Assembly: GCF_000285295.1 (NCBI RefSeq) | Contig: NZ_CADP01000011.1 | Location: 17,338 to 60,236, forward strand | Source of the DNA: Komagataeibacter europaeus LMG 18890 | GTDB lineage: Bacteria > Pseudomonadota > Alphaproteobacteria > Acetobacterales > Acetobacteraceae | Length of the DNA: 42,899 nucleotides | Direction of reading: 5' to 3' | Shown here: positions 7,844 through 16,010 of the stretch, in pieces | Layout: each line of letters begins with the position of its first letter | Numbering within the stretch: the first letter of the stretch is position 1 | The notes under the pieces: generated by a model | The model's database searches: none | What the model was told of the DNA's origin: nothing | Seen by the model: the letters and a program-made list of their open reading frames with translations, nothing else | Translations under genes and position numbers: made by a program

Positions 7844-9286
7844 TCAGGCTCCCCCTACCCCCTTGCCCACCATGTCCAGCGGGCGGACAAGACGGTCGAA
7901 GGTGGCGCCATCGACAAAGCCCGAGGCAAGGGCTGCCTCGCGCAGGCTGATGTCATGTTCCATGGCCTGATGCGCGATGGCGGATGCGCGGTCGTACCCG
8001 ATCTCGGGACTCAGCGCCGTCACCAGCATGACTGAACCCGCCACGTAAGAATCAATGCGCTTGCGGTTCAGCTTCGTGCCCTCGACTGAAAAGATCCGGA
8101 AATTATGACAGCCATCGGCAAGGATGCGGATGGCATGCAGCACGTTGGCGACAATGACCGGACGGTCAAGCTGTCCCTGGCTGCCTGCAAACGCCACCGT
8201 GGCGTCATTGCCCAGCACCTGCGTGCAGATCATGACCATGGCCTCGCACTGGGTCGGATTGACCTTGCCGGGCATGATGGAGGAACCGGGTTCGTTTTCC
8301 GGCAGGTGCAATTCACCAAGGCCACAGCGCGGGCCGGACCCAAGCAGGCGCATGTCATTGGCGATCTTGAGCAGCGTGACCGCCACCCCGCGCAGGCCAG
8401 CGGACGCCCGCACCATGGCGTCCAGCCCGCCAAGGGCCGCGAATTTGTTGGGCGCGGTGACAAACGGCCTGTCGGTCAGTGCGGCAATGCGCTTTGCAAT
8501 GGCGCGGCTGAAACCCGGCGGGGCGTTCAGCCCGGTGCCCACCGCCGTACCACCCGCCGCAAGCTGCAGCAGGGCGGGACGCGCTGCCTCGACCGCTTCC
8601 AGCGCATCTTCAAGCTGCTGCGCCCAGCCAGACCATTCCTGCCCTACTGTCAGGGGTGCGGCGTCCTGCAGGTGGGTACGGCCAATCTTGACCACCTGCA
8701 TCCACTCTTCCGCCTTCGTGCGCAGGCTTTCGATCAGTTCACGCACGCGCGGCAGCAGGCGGCTGTCGATTTCCAGCAGGGTTGCGACATGCATGGCGGT
8801 GGGAAAGGAATCGTTGCTCGACTGCCCCATGTTCACGTCGTCATTGGGGTGAACCGGCGTCTTGGACCCGATGGCCCCCCCCAGAAGCTGGATCGCACGA
8901 TTGGCGATGACTTCATTCACGTTCATGTTCGTCTGGGTGCCCGATCCGGTCTGCCAGACAAATAGCGGGAATTCGGAATCCAGCCTGCCCGCAATCACTT
9001 CATCGGCGACACGGCTTATGGCGTCGGCCTTCCATTGCGGCATGTGTCCATCCGCCGCATTGACCTGTGCCGCGGCCTTTTTCACGATCCCGTAGGCATG
9101 GCATACCTCGATGGGCATATGGTCCCGCCCGATCGAGAAATGTACAAGACTGCGCTGTGTCTGCGCACCCCAGTAATGGTTGGCGGGGACATCAATTTCC
9201 CCCATCGAATCCTTTTCGCGCCGTGTGCCGGTGGCATCCAGCCCGATGGGGCAGTCCGTGATCGTGGGCGTGGTGGGTTCGGTCAT
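7844..9286 (-). CDS. fumC: Fumarate hydratase class II
   Basis: A 480-residue class II fumarase, the iron-independent enzyme that interconverts fumarate and malate in the TCA cycle. Diagnostic motifs are TRREKDSMGEIDVPANHYWGAQTQRS at the start (read in part), QTGSGTQTNMNVNEV, HPNDDVNMGQSSNDSFPTA, GRTHLQDA and the signature GSSIMPGKVNPTQ with the catalytic loop Ser. The C-terminus (MVGKGVGGA) lacks the longer MVxP ending of the E. coli enzyme but is within family variation. The length is slightly above the usual 460-465 because of an N-terminal TEPTTPTITDCPIG extension. The gene is transcribed alone, convergent with gluconolactonase. Confidence 0.96.
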   Translation of the reverse strand: MTEPTTPTITDCPIGLDATGTRREKDSMGEIDVPANHYWGAQTQRSLVHFSIGRDHMPIEVCHAYGIVKKAAAQVNAADGHMPQWKADAISRVADEVIAGRLDSEFPLFVWQTGSGTQTNMNVNEVIANRAIQLLGGAIGSKTPVHPNDDVNMGQSSNDSFPTAMHVATLLEIDSRLLPRVRELIESLRTKAEEWMQVVKIGRTHLQDAAPLTVGQEWSGWAQQLEDALEAVEAARPALLQLAAGGTAVGTGLNAPPGFSRAIAKRIAALTDRPFVTAPNKFAALGGLDAMVRASAGLRGVAVTLLKIANDMRLLGSGPRCGLGELHLPENEPGSSIMPGKVNPTQCEAMVMICTQVLGNDATVAFAGSQGQLDRPVIVANVLHAIRILADGCHNFRIFSVEGTKLNRKRIDSYVAGSVMLVTALSPEIGYDRASAIAHQAMEHDISLREAALASGFVDGATFDRLVRPLDMVGKGVGGA

Positions 9287-9380
9287 GGTGGCGCTCCTTC
9301 CCTTTGTGGTTGCAGGGAATATGGGAACGCCACCGGGCTTTCGCGCCCCCGCCCGGCATCACAAGCGGGTGCGCGGGATT

Positions 9381-9592
9381 TCAGGGCGTGTCGGTGAAGG
9401 AGGCACCGGTATCGACTGCATCGGGCAATGGTTCCGCTTCAGTGATGTCCGCCCTTTGTCCAGGCGTCAGGGACAGGGCGACCGCCCGTGCACATTCTTC
9501 CAGTCCCCGAACCGGACAGGCAGATCACGCCAGGCAATACCGGCGCGGTAACAATGCAGAACGGCTGCGACAAACAGACGCCTTGACATATC
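9381..9592 (-). pseudogene. IS5/IS1031-like transposase remnant
   Basis: Two separated pieces of an IS5-family transposase sit side by side in different frames. The first (9592-9482) reads SRRLFVAAVLHCYRAG followed by [19 protein letters not shown], which matches the N-terminal [32 protein letters not shown] region of IS1031-type enzymes. The second (9470-9381), one frame over, reads LTPGQRADITEAEPLPDA and so on to a stop, matching the LTPGQ...ADALLPAL region that normally lies after the first catalytic Asp. Everything between and after is missing, so this is an inactive internal-deletion relic. IS1031 elements are typical of Gluconacetobacter and Komagataeibacter. No terminal inverted repeats could be identified. 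Confidence 0.75.
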
Positions 9593-9604
9593 CTGCCAAC
9601 CATA

Positions 9605-9696
9605 AAGAAGTTTTTGATGAATATTTCCCAGAAAGCTTCGAAAGAACGCCACCTTTAAAAAAAAGGCAGCACCCAGAGACTTTTATTTATATCAGT
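9605..9696 (+). repeat. Dispersed intergenic repeat, copy C (diverged)
   Basis: A diverged copy: AAGTTTTTGATGAATATTTC, AGAAAGCTTCGAAAGAACGCC, then a second hairpin region ACCTTTAAAAAAAAGGCAGCACCC split over two halves, and the usual ACTTTTATTTATATCAG tail. It directly abuts the transposase remnant, so the IS may have landed next to or in the repeat. Confidence 0.7.
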
Positions 9697-9784
9697 CAGA
9701 GAGTTGTTTTCAGACAGTACCAGGCCAACAGCCACGGACGGCATCATACCCTGCAACCGCACGTACACGGCCGACCTGCGATAC

Positions 9785-10414
9785 CTATACCTGCGTCAGG
9801 AGCAGCATGGCCCCGAACCCGATAAACACGAGTCCGGTCACAAGGCAGAAAATCCGATGCACCTCCGGCGTACGCAGCCATGCGGACAGGACACGTCCAC
9901 CGCTGGCATAAACCACGTACCAGAACACTTCCACCATCGCGAATGTCATCACCAGCGTGACATATTGCGGCATGCGTGGCGCGGCCGGATTGATAAACTG
10001 CGGCAGGAAGGCCGCGGCGAACAGCAGCAGCTTGGGATTGCTGATCCCGGTCAGGAAGCCGTCACGAAACAGCGCCCGCATGGTCACAGCGGGCACGCAG
10101 CCCATATCCGCCCCGTCACTGTCCACCGCATCACGCGCACGCCATACCCGGACGCCCAGAAACACCAAGTATGCCGCCCCGATCACCCGCAGCACCATGA
10201 ACAGGCGTGGTGACGCCACCAGTATGCCCGCCATGCCCGCAAGCGAGGCGATGACCACCAGTACAATGGCCAGCATGCAGCCCGTCATGACGCCCACGCT
10301 ACGCAGCAATCCGTACCGGATGCTGGTTGACATGACGTGCATCATGTTCGGCCCCGGCATGGCGGACAATACAAAGGCAGTGGCGGCAAACAGCAGCCAT
10401 GTATGAAATGTCAT
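9785..10414 (-). CDS. LysE/RhtB family amino-acid exporter
   Basis: A 209-residue integral membrane protein with about six predicted helices. The N-terminus shows the family hallmark TAFVLSAMPGPNMMHVMSTSIRYG (quoted in part: AMPGPNMM), followed by GAAYLVFLGVRVWRA and a GFLTGISNPKLLLFAAAFLPQF segment, all typical of LysE/RhtB translocators. These export amino acids such as lysine, threonine or homoserine lactone across the inner membrane by proton exchange; the actual substrate cannot be told. The gene is divergent from the zinc-uptake operon, and its start lies about 84 bases from the Zur box, so it might share that control, though this is only possible and not shown. Confidence 0.9.
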   Translation of the reverse strand: MTFHTWLLFAATAFVLSAMPGPNMMHVMSTSIRYGLLRSVGVMTGCMLAIVLVVIASLAGMAGILVASPRLFMVLRVIGAAYLVFLGVRVWRARDAVDSDGADMGCVPAVTMRALFRDGFLTGISNPKLLLFAAAFLPQFINPAAPRMPQYVTLVMTFAMVEVFWYVVYASGGRVLSAWLRTPEVHRIFCLVTGLVFIGFGAMLLLTQV

Positions 10415-10497
10415 CCGTCCTGCCCTGCCTGTTCATGGTGTGGGGCGACACCATGCCGCCTTCCCTTGACGGTAGGCAAGGCGATGATATAAGAATA

Positions 10498-10512
10498 TGT
10501 TATATTATAACA
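10498..10512. promoter_or_regulatory. Zur operator upstream of the zinc-uptake operon
   Basis: The sequence TGTTATATTATAACA is a perfect 7-1-7 dyad and matches the proteobacterial Zur box core TGTTATAnTATAACA. Zur, loaded with zinc, represses zinc importers by binding such sites. It lies about 70 bases before the small coupled ORF and 210 bases before znuC. The palindrome itself contains TATATTATAA, so it probably overlaps the -10 region, which would allow direct occlusion of RNA polymerase. Confidence 0.85.
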
Positions 10513-10581
10513 CTTTGGGTTCCCATGCCGCTTTCCTTTCCTGTCGCCACCCCGTCCACGGACCAAGACAACCGGACAGCC

Positions 10582-10725
10582 ATGCAGCATCCCACCCCCG
10601 CTACATCGCCTGCCCCGCTGCCCATCACATGGATGGCGCGTGCATGGTGGCAGCGTCTGGCCTGCATGACCGTGCCGTGCGGCGTATTGTGGGGGCTGAT
10701 CGCGTGGGCCATCTCCATCCCATGA
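10582..10725 (+). CDS. Small membrane peptide coupled to znuC
   Basis: A 47-residue peptide beginning MQHPTPATSPAPLPITW and ending in a single hydrophobic helix (LACMTVPCGVLWGLIAWAIS). Its stop codon overlaps the znuC start as ATGA, which suggests translational coupling. It lies directly downstream of the Zur box, so it would be the first gene of the zinc operon. A longer start at 10525 (MPLSFPVATPS) is possible. It does not match a component I know from zinc transporters. It distantly resembles the short single-helix proteins grouped as DUF2474, but that is weak. It could also be a non-functional leader. Confidence 0.5.
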   Translation: MQHPTPATSPAPLPITWMARAWWQRLACMTVPCGVLWGLIAWAISIP

Positions 10726-11462
10726 CCGTCGGGACGACCACCGGCACGATCCGGCTGGAAGATGCGGGGGCCATGATGGGGGGACAGACAGTATGGCAGC
10801 ACGTGACCGGCAGTTTCCGTCCCGGCAGCATGACCGCCATTGCAGGCGCCAACGGCACGGGCAAGTCCACCCTGCTACGCGCCATCCTTGGCGAAGTGCC
10901 GCTGGCGCATGGCACGCTCACGCGCGGGGGCCTTGGCCCACGTGATTTCGGCTATCTGCCGCAGGCCCGGATCATTGACCGGGGGTTTCCCATAAGCGTT
11001 ACCGACATGGTGCTGGGTGGCGCATGGCAGCAGACGGGATTTTTTGGCGGGGCGGGGCGGGCGGTGCGCCTGCGCGCGGCCAGCGCATTGCAGCGCGTCA
11101 ACCTTGGCGGGCAGGCGCAGCGCATGATCGCCGCCCTGTCGGCCGGGCAGTTCCAGCGCCTGCTGTTCGCCCGGCTGCTGATGACCGATGCACGCGTCAT
11201 CGTGCTGGACGAACCCTTTACCGCGCTGGATGCGCCCACGACACGGGACCTGCTGGAACTGGTATGCGAATGGCATGCGCAGGGCCGCACCATCATTGCC
11301 GTGCTGCATGACATCCACCAGATCCGTACCTGCTTCCCCGATGTCGTGCTGCTGCATGGCGGACAGGCGACATGGGGCCGGACCCCGGACATCCTGACCC
11401 CTGTAATCCTGCAGCGCGCCTATGGCGGGACACGGGACAGGTGGACGGACATGCCATCATGA
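10722..11462 (+). CDS. znuC: Zinc ABC transporter, ATP-binding protein
   Basis: A 246-residue ABC ATPase that powers zinc import through ZnuB. It contains Walker A GANGTGKST, a Q-loop region YLPQAR, the signature region LSAGQFQRLLFARLL (with Gln in place of the second Gly of LSGGQ), Walker B RVIVLDEPF and a switch His in VLHDIHQI. The DIHQIRTCFPDVVLLHGG ending is typical of the manganese/zinc family. It overlaps the upstream small ORF and the downstream znuB by ATGA on both sides, so the three are translationally coupled. The Zur box upstream makes zinc the likely substrate and not manganese. Confidence 0.93.
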   Translation: MTVGTTTGTIRLEDAGAMMGGQTVWQHVTGSFRPGSMTAIAGANGTGKSTLLRAILGEVPLAHGTLTRGGLGPRDFGYLPQARIIDRGFPISVTDMVLGGAWQQTGFFGGAGRAVRLRAASALQRVNLGGQAQRMIAALSAGQFQRLLFARLLMTDARVIVLDEPFTALDAPTTRDLLELVCEWHAQGRTIIAVLHDIHQIRTCFPDVVLLHGGQATWGRTPDILTPVILQRAYGGTRDRWTDMPS

Positions 11463-12325
11463 GCATCCTGTCCGTATTATGGGATCCGTTTGCGTCCTTC
11501 GGTTTCATGCGGCGCGCGCTGGTGGCGTCCATGACGCTTGGCATGGGGGCCGGGCCGGTTGGCGTGATGCTGCAACTGCGCCGCATGAGCCTGATTGGCG
11601 ATGCGATGAGCCATGCGATCCTGCCCGGGGCCGCCATCGGTTTCCTGCTGGCGGGCGGCCTGTCGCTGACGGCCATGGGGATCGGGGGGATCGCGGCGGG
11701 GCTGGGTGTTGCGCTGCTGGCTGGCCTGGTCAGCAGGCGGACCCAGCTTGCCGAAGACGCCAGCTTCGCCAGCTTTTACCTGACGTCACTGGCGCTGGGC
11801 GTGCTAATCGTTTCCGCGCGGGGGTCGAATATCGACCTGCTGCATGTACTGTTCGGCACCATTCTGGGCATTGACGCATCGGCGCTGTGCCTGATGGGTG
11901 GCATCACGACGCTCAGCATCGTCATGCTGTCCATCATCTGGCGGCCGCTGGTCATGGAATGCGTCGATCCCGGCTTCATGCGCATGACCGGCGGGCGCGG
12001 CGGCATTTATCACATGGTGTTCCTGTTCCTCGTGGTCATCAACCTTGTGGCGGGGTTCGAGGCGCTTGGCACCCTCATGTCGGTGGGCATGATGATGGTG
12101 CCCGCCGCGACCGCGCGGCTATGGACGCGCCGGCTGCTGCCCATGATGGTGCTGTCTGCCGCAACGGGCATGGCGGCGGGACTGATCGGGCTGCTGGTGT
12201 CCTATCACTACCGGCTGGCGGCGGGACCATCGATCATCCTGACGTGCAGCGTGCTTTATATCCTTTCCCTTGTCATGTCGCCCGCGGGACTTCGCGCGGG
12301 GCGCCACATTCATGAAACATCCTGA
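11459..12325 (+). CDS. znuB: Zinc ABC transporter, permease
   Basis: A 288-residue integral membrane protein of the ABC-3 (ZnuB/MntB) family with eight or nine predicted helices. Family marks include RRMSLIGDAMSHAILPGAAIGF near residue 40, the ATPase-coupling and metal-path region DLLHVLFGTILGI, and GFEALGTLMSVGMMMVPAATARL. It starts within the znuC stop (ATGA). The stop codon TGA at 12323-12325 touches the beginning of a half-copy of the intergenic repeat, which separates it from znuA. Confidence 0.93.
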   Translation: MSILSVLWDPFASFGFMRRALVASMTLGMGAGPVGVMLQLRRMSLIGDAMSHAILPGAAIGFLLAGGLSLTAMGIGGIAAGLGVALLAGLVSRRTQLAEDASFASFYLTSLALGVLIVSARGSNIDLLHVLFGTILGIDASALCLMGGITTLSIVMLSIIWRPLVMECVDPGFMRMTGGRGGIYHMVFLFLVVINLVAGFEALGTLMSVGMMMVPAATARLWTRRLLPMMVLSAATGMAAGLIGLLVSYHYRLAAGPSIILTCSVLYILSLVMSPAGLRAGRHIHETS

Positions 12326-12384
12326 AAATTAAAAGTTTTTGGTGAAGCTTTTTCAGAAAGCCTCGAAAAAACGCCGTCTTTTTA
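12325..12384 (+). repeat. Dispersed intergenic repeat, copy D (5' half only)
   Basis: Starts at the znuB stop and carries the left outer arm AAAAGTTTTTGGTG, the first hairpin GAAGCTTTTTCAGAAAGCCTC and the start of the second (ACGCCGTCTTTTT), then ends abruptly where the znuA ribosome binding site begins. The right half is absent. It forms almost the entire gap between znuB and znuA. Confidence 0.75.
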
Positions 12385-12399
12385 ATGGAGTTCGCGCCG

Positions 12400-13299
12400 A
12401 TGCGCCGCCTGTCCTGCCTGCTGGGCCTTTGCGGGGTCCTGTCCATCATGCCTGCCCGTGCGGCCCCCCTGCCCCATACGGTCCAGGCGGTCGCAAGTTT
12501 TACCGTGCTGGCTGATGTGGTGGCGCATGTGGGGGGCACGCATGTGCATGTCACGTCACTGGTGCCCCCCGATGGCGACCCGCATGAATTCGAACCCTCC
12601 CCTGATGACGCCCGCCAGCTACGCCAGGCCGATATCGTGTTCATGAGTGGCGAGGGACTGGAAAGCTGGTTCAGCCGGCTGGCCCACGCGGCGGGTTACC
12701 ATGGCACGCCCGTCATCGTGTCCAACGGGATCAGCATCTACACCCCGCCGGGCCTGCAACAGGCGGAAACGGACCCGCATGTCTGGAACAGCGTGCCCAA
12801 TGTCATCATCTGGACCAACAACATCCGTGACGCCCTGATCGCCATAGACCCGGCGGATGCCGACAGTTTCCGCGCCTCGGCCGCCGCCTATGTCACGCAG
12901 CTTCGCGCACTTGACCGCGACATCCGCGACCGCATCGCCACCATACCGGCCGACCGCCGGCGTATCCTGACCAGCCATGACGCCTTTGGCTATTTCGGCC
13001 GGACCTATGGCCTGACCTTCATGGCGCCGCAGGGCCTTTCGACCGAGACGGAAGCATCAGCCGGGGATATCGCCGCCCTGATCCGGCAGATCCGGCAGAC
13101 GGGCGTCACCACCTATTTCATGGAAAACGCCGCCGATCCCCGCATGGTCCAGCAGGTGGCGCGGGCGACCGGCACCCGGCCCGGCGGGGAACTGTATGCC
13201 GAAGCCCTGTCCCCGCCCGGTGGTCCCGCCCCGGACTACATCGCCATGATGCGCCACAATACCGACCTCATGGTCACGGCGATGCAGGGGACGCGCTGA
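12400..13299 (+). CDS. znuA: Zinc-binding periplasmic protein
   Basis: A 299-residue cluster A-I binding protein of the ZnuA/TroA type. The start at 12400 is chosen because GGAG lies 9 bases upstream; an ATG at 12385 has no ribosome binding site. A signal peptide (residues 1-21, ending ARA) directs it to the periplasm. Metal ligands are H62 (DPHEFEPS), H127 (DPHVW) and H193 (TSHDAFGYF). The fourth position, an Asp in the usual YSDALSPP motif, is Glu (E268, YAEALSPP). There is no long His-rich loop as in many ZnuA proteins. It delivers zinc to ZnuBC. It is the last gene of the locus and overlaps the convergent ABC exporter gene by 26 bases. Confidence 0.9.
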   Translation: MRRLSCLLGLCGVLSIMPARAAPLPHTVQAVASFTVLADVVAHVGGTHVHVTSLVPPDGDPHEFEPSPDDARQLRQADIVFMSGEGLESWFSRLAHAAGYHGTPVIVSNGISIYTPPGLQQAETDPHVWNSVPNVIIWTNNIRDALIAIDPADADSFRASAAAYVTQLRALDRDIRDRIATIPADRRRILTSHDAFGYFGRTYGLTFMAPQGLSTETEASAGDIAALIRQIRQTGVTTYFMENAADPRMVQQVARATGTRPGGELYAEALSPPGGPAPDYIAMMRHNTDLMVTAMQGTR

Positions 13300-15052
13300 C
13301 GCGCCTCTCGCTGCCCTCGGGGGCGGCAACGGCAAAGGGGGACAGGTCCACACGGTTGACATGCATCGCCACCACCGATTCCCGATGCGTGATGGAGACA
13401 ACCGTCATGTCCGGACAGGCCTGACGCAGCAGCGCGTACAGCGCCGCCTCCGATGCCGCATCAAGGTTGGAGGTTGATTCGTCAAGGAACACCCAGCCCG
13501 GCCGCGCCAGTATGATACGCGCAAAGGCCAGACGCTGGAGTTCACCCGGCGAGAGGATCTGCCCCCATGCCTCCTCGCTTTCGATACGCGGCGCAAGCTG
13601 GCCCAGCCCGACCTGCTGCAGGGCCGCGATCACATCCGCTTCCGGATAGGCGTCGACCCCGGCGGGATAGGTTACCGCCCGGTGCAGCGTGCCGGTGGGC
13701 ACATAGGGCCGCTGCGGGACGAACATCATCGCCACGTCCGGCTGCCTGATGGTGCCGGTGGCGAACGGCCAGATCCCCGCCAGCACGCGGAACAGCGTGG
13801 ACTTGCCGGTACCCGACGGACCGGTCACCACCGTCATCTGCCCATGTTCCAGCGTGAAGCTGACATTACGCAGCAGCGCCGCGCCATCGGGACGGAATAC
13901 GTCCAGCCCGCTGACCTGCAGGTTCGCATTCGCGGCGGCGGGCACGACCGTAACCTTGTCACGCATGGCCTGCGCACGATCCATCACGCGCTGGAAGGTG
14001 GCCAGACGCGCGACCTCCGCATGCCATGTCGTAAGCGAGGCATAGGACGTGGACAGCCAGCCCAGCGCCCCCTGCACACGTGAAAACGCCATGACCAGCT
14101 GCATGAGCGTGCCGAACGTCATCTTGCCCGCGAAATACCGGATCGAACCGATCAGCAGCGCGAAATTGCCCGACACCACCTCCAGCCCCGTCGTCAGCAG
14201 CCCCAGCCACTTGGTCCGGCGCATGATGACAAGGAAATTGCCGTACACCTGCGAAAAGGAACGGTTGAGCCCGGCCTGTTCCTCCGCCTCGCCACGGTAC
14301 AGGGCAATCCCTTCGGCATTGTTGCGGACATGGACAAGGCTGTAGCGGAAATCGGCTTCGGCGCGCTGCTGGAAAAACTGTAGCCCCGCCAGCTTGTGCC
14401 CCGCAAGATGGGTCACCCACGTCGCCATCACGGAATAGATCAACGCGGCCCAGAAGAAATAGCCGGGTATGGAAAAGCCCAGGACCTCCAGCGGGCCGGA
14501 CAGCGCCCACAGCAGGCCGACATAACTGAACAGCGTCACGATATTGGACAGCAGGTTGATGAACTGCGTCAGCGTATCGGTGACAAAGCTGTTCAGGTCT
14601 TCCTGTATGCGCTGGTCGGGGTTGTCCGCGCCTGCTTCCAGCCCGGACGTGGTGATGGCGATGCGGAAATAGGTCTGGTTTTCCATCCACTGCCGCGTCA
14701 TGCGCTGTGTCAGCCACCGCCGCCAGCGCAGGCCCAGCATCTGCTGCAGGTAAGTGGCATAGATACTGCACAGCACCGCGGGAATGGTGATGATGAAAAA
14801 GCCCAGCACGAAGCCTTCCTGGTTATGCACATACCAGAACAGGCCGCGCAGGAAGGTCGTGGCGTCGCGCTGCTGCAGGGCCGTGTAATAGACATTGCGC
14901 GAGAACGACTGCAGCAGGTCCAGCCCCACCATGGAAAAGGTCAGGACCAGTACCGCCACCAGCAGGCCCCATGCCCATTTCTTGTCCTCGGACACAAAAT
15001 AGGGACGGGTGAGATACCAGACATCTTTCAGGAGAAGGCGCAAATGCTGCAT
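13274..15052 (-). CDS. YddA/SbmA-like ABC transporter, fused permease and ATPase
   Basis: A 592-residue fusion of an ABC_membrane_2/SbmA-BacA-type membrane domain (residues 1-330, about six helices) and an ATPase domain. Seen motifs are YLTRPYF near the start, DNPDQRIQEDL (the typical NPDQRI element of this family), Walker A GPSGTGKST, signature LSPGELQRLAFARI and Walker B GWVFLDEST. E. coli YddA is 561 residues. Relatives move peptides, vitamin B12 or acyl compounds; the substrate here is unknown. The ATG at 15052 is chosen because homology begins there and GGGA precedes it; the frame is open 107 codons further. Its 3' end overlaps the znuA 3' end by 26 bases. Confidence 0.9.
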   Translation of the reverse strand: MQHLRLLLKDVWYLTRPYFVSEDKKWAWGLLVAVLVLTFSMVGLDLLQSFSRNVYYTALQQRDATTFLRGLFWYVHNQEGFVLGFFIITIPAVLCSIYATYLQQMLGLRWRRWLTQRMTRQWMENQTYFRIAITTSGLEAGADNPDQRIQEDLNSFVTDTLTQFINLLSNIVTLFSYVGLLWALSGPLEVLGFSIPGYFFWAALIYSVMATWVTHLAGHKLAGLQFFQQRAEADFRYSLVHVRNNAEGIALYRGEAEEQAGLNRSFSQVYGNFLVIMRRTKWLGLLTTGLEVVSGNFALLIGSIRYFAGKMTFGTLMQLVMAFSRVQGALGWLSTSYASLTTWHAEVARLATFQRVMDRAQAMRDKVTVVPAAANANLQVSGLDVFRPDGAALLRNVSFTLEHGQMTVVTGPSGTGKSTLFRVLAGIWPFATGTIRQPDVAMMFVPQRPYVPTGTLHRAVTYPAGVDAYPEADVIAALQQVGLGQLAPRIESEEAWGQILSPGELQRLAFARIILARPGWVFLDESTSNLDAASEAALYALLRQACPDMTVVSITHRESVVAMHVNRVDLSPFAVAAPEGSERRVSASPASP

Positions 15053-15438
15053 GTTGATCCCGTGCACAGGGTTAGGGCCACGTATGGTCCAGCATTCCCA
15101 CGAAGTCGGGGCGGACTCAATGTCCATTGCGCCCGGATGGCGGTTTCCATGCGCCGGAAGCGCTGCGTTAAGCTTCCTCACGACTTCTTGACGAAGGATG
15201 TCTTCCACGCCCGCACCCCGCCCATGGCATGCGACAGGGGGAAATACCGCCAGACAACAGGGGTTTATGGGACGCAGGCCCGAATGGACAAGGGTACTAT
15301 ATATCGAAAAGCCGAATGCCAGACATATCAGTCGCACGGGTACCGAACTGCCACATCGTGTTATGTTTGACACACAGATTTACAAATGGCGGGGTCGGGT
15401 TCCTACCCTGCCTGCTAAACAAGGTAAGGAAAATCAAT
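15053..15438. other. Divergent intergenic region
   Basis: This 386-base stretch separates the leftward ABC transporter from the rightward DUF2501-like gene and must hold both promoters. An open frame continuing from the transporter crosses most of it but shows no family similarity. A TTGACA at 15367-15372 could be a -35 element for the rightward gene, but no good -10 follows. AAGGA at 15426-15430 is that gene's ribosome binding site. Confidence 0.4.
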
Positions 15439-15888
15439 ATGGTGTCGTTCAGTCGCGTCCTGTCTGCCGGTGCGTTCGCCACAATCATGGCAGTCGCGCC
15501 GCTTGCGGCCCATGCCGCTGAAATCTCGCCCCCGACCGGCGCAGGCGTCGCCAACCAGGTCGAAGCGATCAAGCCCGGCTCCCTGTCCGCTGAAACGGTG
15601 TACTCGGCCGTGGCCTCGGCAAAGCCCGCTGATCTGGGCGGCATCATGAACTACTGCATCCAGTCCAATTACCTGACCGCGTCCGAAGCGTGGCCCGTGC
15701 TGGCGGCGTTCAACAAGAAGACGAACGACGTGCCGTCCAACCAGAAGGGCAACATGTCCTATGCCGACGGTTCGACCGGCCTGCTGAAGGTGGGTGGCAA
15801 GGCGCCGATCTCGCTGGAAGATGCATCGGCTGACATCCGCAAGCATGCCTGTGCGAAGGTTGAAGCCCGCGCGAAATCCATGCTCTGA
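15439..15888 (+). CDS. DUF2501-like secreted protein (YjjA type)
   Basis: A 149-residue exported protein. A signal peptide occupies about residues 1-26 (SFSRVLSAGAFATIMAVAP, cleavage AHA/AEIS). The mature protein contains GGIMNYCIQSNYLTASEA, which matches the conserved GxxxYCxxNxYL core of DUF2501/YjjA proteins, plus a second Cys in KHACAKVEARAKSML near the end, so one disulfide is likely. The function of the family is unknown. AAGGA lies 8 bases before the start. Codon use is highly biased toward preferred codons and a strong terminator follows, which suggests high expression (inference). Confidence 0.75.
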   Translation: MVSFSRVLSAGAFATIMAVAPLAAHAAEISPPTGAGVANQVEAIKPGSLSAETVYSAVASAKPADLGGIMNYCIQSNYLTASEAWPVLAAFNKKTNDVPSNQKGNMSYADGSTGLLKVGGKAPISLEDASADIRKHACAKVEARAKSML

Positions 15889-15914
15889 TCCAGGGACCGT
15901 TTCCCCTGCTTATG

Positions 15915-15942
15915 CCCCGCCGGTCTCCCGGCGGGGTTTTTT
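15915..15942 (+). terminator. Intrinsic terminator of the DUF2501-like gene
   Basis: A perfect 9-bp stem, CCCCGCCGG at 15915-15923 and CCGGCGGGG at 15928-15936, with a TCTC loop and a T6 run. It begins 27 bases after the stop codon. This is the clearest intrinsic terminator in the window. Confidence 0.95.
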
Positions 15943-16010
15943 AATGCCTGCTGCCGTTCCGGGAAGCTGTCTGACAGGCCCACCCGGAACGCATCGGCGA
16001 TCATACGAAT

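Noticed and set aside
8105-8965. A 286-codon rightward frame opposite fumarase
   Set aside because: It is a shadow of fumC on the other strand with no recognisable domain.
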